Positions 1 to 11,900 of a stretch of 64,000 nucleotides of DNA are shown piece after piece. The notes beneath the pieces are model-generated. The model made no database searches, was not told the DNA's origin, and was given only the letters and a program-made list of their open reading frames with translations. The stretch is from Macrobrachium rosenbergii (Eukaryota > Arthropoda > Malacostraca > Decapoda > Palaemonidae): positions 33,280,037-33,344,036 of the forward strand of contig NC_089777.1 of assembly GCF_040412425.1 (NCBI RefSeq). The letters are read 5' to 3'. Position numbers and translations under genes: made by a program. Every line of letters starts with the position of its first letter. Position 1 is the stretch's first letter.

Positions 1-93
1 ATTACGGATGTCTTAATTTCTCCAGGGATGGCCATTAATTTCATTCACTAGAGGTAGCAAAACACTACGGTAGAAATTCATCATAAAGCAAAT

Positions 94-390
94 TAGAGTT
101 ACATCAGAAATATATGCGCCATTTTCCTTCTGATGAAGTGTATTAGAAATAAATTAAGAATACATTATAATTACATCAGGAATGCATAAACTGTTATCTT
201 CCAAACGAAATCAATTTAGTAATATATTAGAGACAGACTTGAATTACACCAGGAATACATGTGCAGTTATCATTCTCAATAAATACATTAGAATAAAATA
301 AGGGATAATAAATATTACATTAGGAATAGGTGGTAATTGTCCTTCTAATGAACTTCATTAAAAATATATTAGAATTAATAAATTCAAATA
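94..390. repeat. Degenerate tandem repeat, about 72-bp unit
   Basis: About four diverged units share 'TTACATCAGGAATACAT', a pyrimidine-rich centre near CTTCTAATGAA, and 'TATTAGAAATAAAT'. Units start near 100, 172, 245 and 315. It lies in the intron after exon 12. Confidence 0.6.
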
Positions 391-430
391 TAAACTGAAA
401 TTAAAGCATAATCTTTATAATTCCACTTAC

Positions 431-618
431 ATGGTTGTATTAACAATGGCGTTGGGATTTCGCGAGGTCGGTTTGTTTGAATACCTCTTCTTAGTTAGGA
501 ACCCTGAGAAATGGGACCCTTGCAGTCCTGCGTGGGACGTCCGGGATATCTCTGGTATGATGGTCTCTCTCCCCTTTCTTATAAGTCCTGATCCCATCCA
601 GTAATCCCAGTCTGTTTG
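431..618 (-). CDS. POMGNT1-like exon 12 (last exon in window)
   Basis: Acceptor TTTTGTAG and donor GTAAGT. It encodes [29 protein letters not shown] and a Lys-rich tail. It ends in phase 2 at a good donor, so at least one further coding exon lies beyond position 1. The Tyr-His-Phe after ISRS in vertebrate POMGNT1 is Ser-His-Ala here. Confidence 0.9.
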
Positions 619-3600
619 CTACAAAAGGTAAAAAAATATTTCAAAGTCTGGCTTCCAGTTATAAAACATTTAGACAGTTGGAAATGACATTTTTTATAAT
701 GTCTTGATGTAAATCGAACATAAATTTACTTATTTCTACAAATCTGAACGCTTTGTATTAAACACCTAACATGTAAAAGTCCTCACTGCTTCTTGAGTAA
801 TCAGGCTACTTTGAGAGGCTTAAACAATATATGTAGACATAAGAAAATTATCTTTACACCAAAAAGTAAAAAATAAAAAAAATGAAGAGAGCTTTGTGCT
901 TCAGTGCATTACAAATAATTTCCAAGAAAATTTAGGAAACTGAACAAAGGCTCTTTGTGTATAATTTACTCAAATAATCGTCAATCTTTTCTTTTCTTTT
1001 TTTTTTTGGAGTAAACGCAAATTAAGACATTAATTGACAAGGTGGTATGTCTAAAGATTAAGTTACAAGTTAACGTCAGGCTACAGATAATAGTGAAACG
1101 TTTGCTGTAATATAAGACTGTATAAGTTTTATCCGAGATGTAGAAAAAATTTTTAGTGCTTGCATTAATGAACTCATTGATTTCGTACCCAAGACTGGCG
1201 TTGCAACTGCTAAGTCATTTAAACATAAATATATCACTTTTATTGGTCTATTTTCAAAACCATAAAGAGGTAAAATTCTTCACGGCAAGTCTTCAATGCT
1301 CGATATTGAAACTTTTATGGTCGTTGGACGCGACTGTGACAACACATAAAAATCATGCGTACAGATAAACTTCTCACAGCCTGGTAATGAAAAAAGGACA
1401 CTGAATTATGATGAGGTTTTACTGCAGCTCTTATAATTTCAGTTATCGAACTCAGTTACTCAGATATAAGCGAACAGGGGGCGTTTCTATATTTATATGA
1501 AAACTCCTGCAGCGAAAGCTGCTGCTTAATTTTTCTACACGGAAGGTTTAGCAGCAGTCCGTTGACCTCCTCACAATCACTGCTTCAGCTTCATGAATGT
1601 TTAGGTGTCTCACTTCCCAGTATCAGAATCCTATCATCCATATTCCCTGGTATACTAAGGGATGTTATGGCTTTGTAATTCTTAGTCTCTTCTCCCATCT
1701 TTACCCTTATGCAAAGGAATGATTATTCATCTCATCCACGCCTTTAAAACCGTTCCTAGCACGCTGTTGGCCCAGTGTTCGTCTCTCCGACCGGCCAATG
1801 AAGAATTAGGGGAATTAATTTCCGGTGATAGAAATTTATTTCTCGTCATGATGTGGTTCGGATTCCACAATAAGTTGTAGGTCCCGTTGCTAGGTAACCA
1901 GTTGGTTCTTAGCCACGTAAAATAAATCTAATCCTTCGGGCCAGCCCTAGGAGAGCTGTTAATCAGCTCAGTGGTCTGGTTAAACTAAGATATACTTAAC
2001 TTAAAACCGTTCCTTACACCATTGGACTGCAGTATCTCAATTGTAATCCCCGCAAGGAGCATTAAATATGTTTGTAATTGAATGATTTATACTATTAAAT
2101 AAAAATCTATTCGCATACTTTAGGGCCGATTATACCTACAGCAGATGCCTCTGAAAGGCAAGAAACAATTTTGATAAAATTGTATGTATTAGAAAGTACA
2201 ATCCCTGGGAGAATATCACGTAGGCATTAGAATATCTGGAACACCCAGACCTACTTAGATGAAAACTATGATAAGGAAAGCTGAGGGTGAGTGGAGATTT
2301 GTGAAAGATAAAGTGCATAAAAAACACGACTGTCAGAATTTCACAGAGGCTCTTTGCGTCACGTGGCGCTGGAGGTGATAATAATGATGATGAGAAAGCA
2401 AACGGCAAACTTTTCGGAATTATAGACTTTATTGTTGCAGATTTCTTTCTCGGTGAGTTGAGGGAAGGACAAGACTCGTCCGGGCAAGATTTAAACATTT
2501 AGTTACAGAATTACCAATAGTTGACCATTAATGCTGAAGGTCTCAGGGCGATAAAACAAATCAGTAAAGCGAGATAAGATAACCCATCCTCCTTCGCTCC
2601 ATTTTTCCGACTTTCCTGTTGACGTCATCGACATAAACAGTTGCATAAAGGAAATGCAATTCTTCAAACGAACTCATAAGACTATACCCCGTAGGGAGGG
2701 TTGTGCTGTCAGTGTACCTCATGCGGTGCACTGTAGGCGTTACTCAAGGTTCTTTGCACCGTGCCTTCGGCCCCTAGCTGCAACCCCTTTCGTTCCTTTT
2801 ACTGTAGCTCCTTTCATATTCTCTTTCTTCCATCTTACTTTCCACCCTCTCCTAGCAACTGATTCATGGTGCAACTGCGAGGTTTCCTCCTGTTACACCT
2901 TTCAAACCCTTTACTGTCAATTTCCGTTTCAGCGCTGAATGACCTCATAGGTCCCAGTGCTTGGCCTTTGGCCTAAATTCTATATACAACTCATAGGACT
3001 ATAGGAACAGCATTTTGTGATACTTATTTTTATCAGTTTCGGTAGATACTAATCTCTTTTCTGTAGTAAATCGCATGTAATTAAAGAACCTAGACATTCA
3101 ACATAAGTTTTAGTCACCTGTTTCTGGTGGTCAAACAGAGTCAGGTGTAAATGCTTGATGAGTTAGTTTGAGGAAACACAAGTTGCAAAAGTCTTCAACA
3201 AGAAAACGGGAAAATATATAAAAATGGATAAGAAAGTCTGGAGCGGGCACAGAGTAGGGAGACAAGGGTAGGCGTGAGAAAACCTAACCTTTCTAAGAAT
3301 GCCGCGTCCTGACCTAACCAGATCTTACCTTCCTAACCTAACTTAGGGCGCCGTGCCCCTTCTGGGCCATCCCCCCCCCCCAAATAACGCTGAATATCCC
3401 TGTCTCCCTATTCTGCATACTACCTGAAAGGCTATACAATTTTCATATAAATAACCCCTATTAGAGTTAATAATTATACGTATATATGCAAGATAAATGT
3501 GTGGAGGATATCAGCCAATCAGAATTTAGTGATGAATTCGGTATTCAAAAATGTACAGAAACCTGACGTCGCGTTTTCTTAACTAAATTGGTATAAAAAT

Positions 3601-4064
3601 TGTTTAGTGGGCGATTCCTTGCCGTTCCTAGAACTTACGCTATTTTCTAACAAATTCTCTTGATTTTGAACATAGCAGTTCAATTATAGCTTTAATCTAA
3701 AACAATTTTATGCAGAATTCAGGCCCGAAAATTTCTACTCATTTGCATAAAAACCACGTGACTCTCTTCTGCTTAGTCTTCTTATCATTAATTAATGATA
3801 TTTTGCTTTTCCAACTTTTCTACCTGACACCATTTTTCACTTTGGAGGGGTTGGCACCAGAAGGGCACAGTCTCTGTTTCTTAGCAAGTCTTTAGAGATG
3901 AGGTTGCTAACCCCATTTCCCCATTTCTTGACCTAGCAGATGTAGTTGGGAAGTGATCCGGGAGCGATTAACAGATCTAGCAAGCGTGAAGCGAGCTTTG
4001 TACCATTCAGCCATGATGCCCAATTGGACTGATTGCATCTTCTGAAGGTGAAGGTGGCAGGTGG

Positions 4065-4154
<90 letters not shown>

Positions 4155-4400
4155 CATACATACATACATACATACATACATACATACATACATACATACA
4201 TACACAAATGGCGTGGGATTGGCTACCCCACCAGCCACCTTCACCTGGGATGAGTTTTCTCTCTAAGATTGTTAGATGATGCTGTATGCACAGGGTAGCT
4301 TGCTCTCGAGCAGTCTAGCAACCTCATCCCAAAAGCTTTGTTTCTGGAACTGCTCCTTTTATGGATATATATATCTATATGTGTGTGTGTATATACATAC

Positions 4401-4492
<92 letters not shown>

Positions 4493-7400
4493 TATATGTA
4501 GGGAGGACTGGAGCAGGAAGAGCAAGCGTCCGTAAAATATTTACCAAAACCTACTATGAAATGAGCTGCTTAAGGCAGAAACAGCTAAAGAATGCTCGTT
4601 AAAAACAGCGACACCGCTTTTGCAGCACTAATCTTAACGGAACACAGTTTCCACTCACCACAAACACAGGGATCCATTTCGGCAGGATCTCGGTCAAAAT
4701 GGACCTCTTGGTCATCCATCCGTACGACGGAAACGAGTGAACTCGATTGATACGAGATTCGTCGAAGGCTGTGTGTTCGTACGAGAAATGGGAATAAGCA
4801 GAGACGCTGTACACCCTTGGGTCTCTGTCCAAGATGGCGGATGTTTGTTGCATATACCTGTCCCAAAAGAGAGAGCATGAGGAATCGTGTATATATTTTA
4901 AAGAAAATAAGAAATATTTGCTGTAAAGAATGTAAGTTCTGTTCGTTATGTTGCAAAGATAAGCTGTCATGTATATTCCTTGTGAACAATGCATGAAAAT
5001 TGTTTGCAAGCGCCTGTTATGAAAAAAAAATTGCTGCAAAAAAGGGAGGTTTTTTAAACTTGCAAATTAAAGGTAATGAAGAATCATCAATAACTACTGC
5101 CAAGAAATAAAGAAAATATGTTTGCATGTACCTGGTGCAAAGGCAATGGGATATCTTGTCTGTATATAGACTATCTACTAAGAGTAAGAAAAGAAATTGT
5201 GCTCATCTTTAGCAGAAAAGCTCAGAAAGTAGGAATATCAGTCATATGGAAAATACGAAATCATTTCACAAAGCTAATTAGAAACCATTTTCTATGTTTC
5301 AGTTCGTTATCTGTTATGGCGCACTATAATAAAAATAATCTTAGCACGGACGATCAAGCTAGAATGTAGTGAGTTTCCACGAGCATACAGTGAAATTGTT
5401 TGCTCACGCTTGCCTAAATATACTCTTATGTATATATTAAAATCTTTATCATTTCCTTTATGGCCAGAAGCGACGAGAAGGACGAAGTTAACCTGAAGGA
5501 AAATAAAAGTTAGTTGAGGAGAGAAAGCGTGATGCCTCTGCATTTATCTCGATCCTTGTTTATTCCAGGAAGGCCTCTTTCGCCCCTCGCACGGTCCATC
5601 AGGCGAGTCACTTTTATTGTAATAGTTTTTAGTTGTCTTGAATACAGTGGGCGTAGCTGGCATTCCATCAGTGGGGGCGCCTAGATGGGGCAACGATAGT
5701 TTTTGGGGGGCCCAAAGAAAATTACACAAAACTAGTGTACCAAGTCTGTAATGAGTAAAATATACTATTCCCGAAGGTATATATCCATGTGGATGAAGGA
5801 AAATAATAGTATTTGTAATTAGTAAACCCGTCTTTGAAATGACATAGCTCAATTTTCACTTAATTTTCAACTCTTACTCTATGCAAATGTATCAAATAGT
5901 GTAATGTAAATTTCCTCACAACCGTCTGTTCAACACTAGCCTAATTTCTATTATCAATTGTTCATTTTCAACTATAGTATAATATTCTCGTCATATAAAT
6001 ATATCAAAATAGTGCACATCATTCATGATCCTGCAAAATCTCTTCAAAATGTCAACGTATCCCATTACCCCTTCTTCATCTCCTCCCCCTGGAAATTAAC
6101 TCTAAGTAGCAGCAGCAAATTGCGTTACACTTATTCAAAACTGTAACTACATAAGTTGATACCATTAAGTTGGATCAAAATATCATGAACAGACAGGTCG
6201 TTTGCGTTAAAAACCTATAACTATAATTCTGCTTTTGACCACCAAAGGGTTAAAGTTTAGCTGCAAAGGGAATTTCAACCAGGGGGGCCAAGCATCTGAC
6301 TTGGGGGGCCCGGGCCCCCGCCTCTGGCCACCCCATAGCGACGCCAATGCTTGAAAATTTGTTTTCGTATGATATAATTGTTTTTTTAAAGTGTGACTCA
6401 TTTCCTCTTGACTATCTCCAAGTATTTACATTTATTTGCTTCTTAGAACTATTTGTTGAATAGTTTGGGTGTGCCGTGTGTTCAGAAGTCCATTTTTCCT
6501 TGAATCTTCGTAGACTTATGGCTCTATTAATCTATACTCATTCGAGTTCACAATAGTTGCATGTTCAGTAGCATATTGCTCTAGCAGGTGTTTCAGACGT
6601 ATAGCTTCTATATTCTTCATCTTAACGCACGCTGAAACATATTTTGTATACGGTCCTTGTTTTACTAGGCAGCCACCTAAGATCTGCTAGGTTGAACGTG
6701 ACTTTATCAAGAGGGCATTTATTCATCATTAGTTTGGCTGCCTTATTATTAAATAAGCCTCGTAACAACCACTTCCCCCTCCCCCGGGAAATATTTTGGT
6801 AGACCATCAAAGAGGAACTTGTACCAATTACGTTGCTTGGTACAAATGTTTTTTATCTCCATTGAATTTTTTTTTTATTAAAGCGAAATGGTTTTTTTTC
6901 CCGGTGATATTTGTGTCGTATTTTCACTGAATTTACATCTGGTCTGTCATCTGAAGGTGTTCCTCATATTACTTGAAAACATCTTTAGTACTTTGCGTAA
7001 CCAGGCAGAATTGTGTGTCCACTCTAAAAATATTTAGCTCACATTTTTTCATAATCTATGGTAGGTGTAAAATATGTTTATTATGTAAGTCTTAAAATAC
7101 TACCTTGTTATACTCCCCTCGACAAAGTTTTCTTGTAAGTTTGCAGTGATCAATTAGCATTTTAGCAGTTACAGAAGACGGGTGGTTATTGAACCAGTAG
7201 AATGCTTCATCTATTAAGTTTATACAAGCAAATGCAGAATTTCCTGCAGAGGGTTCAAAGAGAAGAGCATTTACTTATTTTCTCTGAGATCAAGATACAT
7301 ATTTCTTTTTCTAATGAAAGAAATTGTCCAAATTATTTGCAAACTACTCTAATTTTCTGAGAGAGTTATTTTCTGCCTTTCTTAGTAAAACCGAAAGTTT

Positions 7401-7556
7401 ATGTCCAAAGATCTTGGCTATGTCTATTTGAATCACATGAGCATCGACCTCTTGGTTAAGAGTGACTTATCAAACACGTTCATCTTATCTTGTCAAAAGA
7501 ATATTCATTTATGAATAGTTAGCGGACTTACCTAGTATATTTCTCATCACGTATCA

Positions 7557-7632
<76 letters not shown>

Positions 7633-8861
7633 GGTAGAAAAGCAGCAATAAGAGAAGCACCGTTAGCTTGTGAGTGTTGTTTAGAAGCAATTTTGAGAAA
7701 AAGTCAGTCAGCACAGAAAGAGACCCCGAGAGAAAAGTAAACGAATCCTTACCGAGTGACACTTACGAGTAGAAGTCTGGAGACAGGATGAGGTCATCCT
7801 CGAGGACGATGAACTTGTCAAAGGGAAGGACGTTCAGGGCAGAATAAAGAGCAAACCTCATATGCCTGTGTGAAAGGAAATGAACTCTGAGAAAATTGTC
7901 CGTTCTTAGGCTTCGTGGCTTATTCATTTTGACATGTGTTTACTTATATAAAATCTGAGCAGCATTCTCAAGATTGTTTATTATCCCTTTTTTCATTTTG
8001 ACACATTTTCATTCACTTACAAGCAACTTTCATTTTACACTCGCATTAATAATTAATGTACGGACACTTACAGTTATTGATGTAATGAAAGAATGACAAT
8101 GACTTTAAAGGATTTAGCCACAGTGGAAGGCGGAATGCGCATTGCGTATCGTCTGGAAAATTTCACTAGATGATGAAACAAGAACATATCTTGGCACCAG
8201 TGCTTAAGCATTTGCGCATCAACCTCTAAACCTGCCTGCATTTTCGAAAACTCCATACCAGGCTTTTTAGGAAAAGGTGCATCACCATTTTACCGATAGC
8301 TCCAGTAAAAATATTAAATATAAATAGATATAAAATTATTTCCTTTTGCCACTTTTTGATCAGATAAAGTGTTCCACAGCCTTTGTGCCTAGGATCAATC
8401 TGGAAAGCAGTAGTGTGTCTGATGCGATTTCAAGCGAGATCTGGAGAGCAAAACGAGGTTTCGTAATTTTGTTTGACATTCTAGTTTCCTAAAGATGGAA
8501 AATATATTGTCTACTGGCAATCTGCATTTTGTTCGTAATCAAAATTTTTCTAAAGTAAATAACTTCAATCCCTCCTATACTGATCAAATAATTTTTTATG
8601 CCTTTATGCCTATCTGAGTTCTAAAAAAATATATACTTACCCAGCCTTAGCCAAATATAATTTGGAATAAAAAACAGTACGCAGTAGTGTTAGCAAATGT
8701 TCTTTATGAGAGTAATGATATATATACCCTGCCAGCAGTCTAACTCCTTATATTAAATTCAAAAAGAACTTTATCTCGTATGATTGGTTATTCAGTAAAC
8801 AACAGTTTTGTTTTTAATCAATATAAATAAAGTCTCAACAGCATGTCGCTAGGAGAAAAGA

Positions 8862-8929
<68 letters not shown>

Positions 8930-11900
8930 TTACTAGTCAAACGATGGCAAGACGAAACATAAAATGCCATCAATTGACTGAGCAAACTTTCACAGAACAA
9001 AAGGCCCATACACGAATAAAAAGAACGAGGGTGATAATTCATTAAACAAGTAAATACATGCATCCAAATCAGCCCCATATTCTCACCTAGAAATCCTGGC
9101 ATTATGTGTCCCTTCTGGCTGGTGAACCTTGTACTTCAGAGGGAAGAGTTCAATGAGTTTCAGAGTCTCGAGTTGTGTGCCATCAACCGAAACCAGGAGA
9201 TGGTCGATATTGACTCCCGGCTGGTCTAAGACTTGCTTTAGGAGCCTGTGTAGCAAAGACGAATGGTGGTGTCAGATTTATGGGTCTATTGAACCAAACT
9301 ACTGTAGAGTGGTGTTAGCTTGAAGAGTTTTTATAGCCATGAAATACTTATGGTTGCTACCTTTAGGAACCTTTATTACCGAGATAAATAGATAGGTATT
9401 GGTTTTAGGAGTCTGTTTAGCCATGATGAATTGTGGTGTTAGCTGCAGGATCCTCTAAAGCCAAGACAAAGTTGGTGCTGTTATCTCTAGGAGTCTTTAT
9501 CAACTTATTCTTTGCTTTGGGAGTTAATCAAGGTAGAATGTGATGTTAGCTTAAAGAGCCTTTGTAACCAATATAAACACAATGTGATAGCCTTAGGGAC
9601 CTTGATTACCGAAGTAAATAGGGTGGTATTAGCTTTAGGATTTTTTTAACCAAGATGAATTGTTGTGTCACCTTCAGGATTCAGTAGACAAATAAAGCTA
9701 TGTTAGCTATGGGAATCTTTATAAACAAGATAAAGTGGGTTGGCTTTAGGAGCCTCGTTAACCGAGGTAAATGAAGTAGTACCAGCTTTTGAAACCTGTA
9801 TAACTAGATGAATACAGGGGCGTTAATTGAATAATATTTTTAGCATATGATTTATTATATGTCACTAGAATTTTCGTTTAAATATGGGTATGATACAGAA
9901 TAATCTGCAATGGTGTTTGTTGAAGAGCTGAGATAGTATCAGGGGCAATTTAATTAAAAAAAAAACTGGTATCATAGCGAGAGTACTGTTAACCAGTTCT
10001 CATTTGCAGTATGTACACACTGATTTCGAACTTCTTATGCTTGAGATGTTTTTGTCCTGTGTGGAAAATTGGAGATCCCGAAACGAGTAAACAGATGGCC
10101 TTGCCAGACTATGATAGTGATGATAAGGGAAATAGTTTCAAAATAGTACTCATTAGATGACACTGCAGGATTCTACCAATATTTGAGTCACACTCAAAAG
10201 ATGGCCTTTGAACAACTGAATTAGACATGGCTTTTACCTTTACTGATGAAAATTATGAGAGTAGTTTTCATAATAGCTAATTTGAAAAGTAAAGTGAACT
10301 GGGTTGACTGGATTAAAACCAGGGTGAAAATAGATTATCAATCCCTGAGCAAGTAGTTTTGATATATTTGGATCTGTACTAGGGTAGTGAAGGCCTGAAA
10401 ATTATTTGGAATAGGTACGTTTATTTGCTACCTCACTGAAATTTGTGTTAAGTTCAGTGAGACAACTGAAGTCAAGCAAAAAGGCAAGTAATGAAGAAAA
10501 TGGGACACTGTTTAGATAGCTCTTTCAAAAAGTTTATGAGTTAAGACCCCATTTTCCTTTCCTCCCCATATTGACTTTTTCCTGTCCATACAAGCGTAAT
10601 TTCTATTAGCATTTATACGTGATGCCTTTACTTTCTTAAATCCAAAACTAGCCTAAAGAAACCAGCCAATCAGTCAAAATTCATTGCCTTAATAACTAGT
10701 ACTTCTTTTAGTGCACATGGTACTGGAAGTCATACCTGTAAAAATATCTGGTTCTGTTTCCAGTTAGGATCACAATTCCAATATCTTCTCGCCAAGTGTC
10801 CTGGAAGGAAGTAAATTAGAAAAACTGAAAAGGAAGCTCTCGCCCAAGAACTTAAACTACATAATTAGTCAGTATGAAAGAGGATTAACTAGAAAATGGT
10901 CAACTTCAATTAATGTCCTTTAAAAGTAGAAGAAATATCAAGAGGCATGATGGCAGAGATTAAAATGTTTAATTAATGTTACATGATGGAGCATAAGAAA
11001 TGTTAAAATTTTTGCATGATACAAGACCTTGAGGTTTGATACAACTATAACTGCCATATTAAGTAAGTCCAGCGAATCAAAATCAATAACATACAGTAAT
11101 TCTGGGCAGAATTATGTGAGGCAGTAAAACGAATACATACAGGCCTCAGAAGACCATTTGCCAGACAAGATAGAATAACCTTTAAAAATACACTTGATTT
11201 TTTCAGTGAGTGGAAATATATGCGGAGGTATTATCAACCAATTTTTTCACTTTTGAATTTTGCTATACATTTCAAGAACAGTTTTGCAGATTTCATTTTC
11301 CCATTGTAATTATTACTGATAAACGTAACAAATGTAAACAGTTGCATAAAAAAAGCTCACCATCTTTGGGACAGGTCTGGGATCATACCGATGTTCACAA
11401 GAACACAGATCACAGTAGCCATTATACATTTCAAGAACAGTTTTGCGGATTTCATTAATCCATTGTATTTATTACTGAGAAAAGTAACAAATGTAAAAAG
11501 TGGCATAAAAAAACTTACCATCTTTGGGACAGTTCTTGGCTCATATGGTTGTTCACAGGAACACAGATCACCGTAGCCATCATACACGTCGCAAAAATTA
11601 TGTCTTTTTACCCACTTATCGTCGGCGGGCCACTTATCACACCAGCGACCTTCATCGGGAAAAGAAATAAATTTACAAATAGATGCATGAGCAAATTCGC
11701 CTTTTCTGTTTGACCCACCGACAAACTTCTTTAAGACATAAAAAAAATATATTTATCTTTACCATTTTATTACTCGATTTCTGTGCTGTTATTTTTTATT
11801 TCATCAGTCAGTCTGGTCAACTTGTTTCTGCACAGCTTCTTAAGGAAATGATTTATCGCTGAGATACTGTAATTGTGCAGGAATTATAACCCTTCCTTGT

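Noticed and set aside
2136..2498. 120-codon minus-strand frame
   Set aside because: No domain, no splice fit with the surrounding gene, and low-complexity Ser/Phe composition expected by chance.
3907..4602. Several open frames made of Tyr-Ile or Tyr-Val-Cys repeats
   Set aside because: They are translations of (TA)n and (CATA)n microsatellites; the same holds for every similar frame over TA, AAT, CT and GA tracts in the window.
9236..9835. CRISPR-like array
   Set aside because: Units are contiguous and diverged with no unique spacers, and the genome is eukaryotic.
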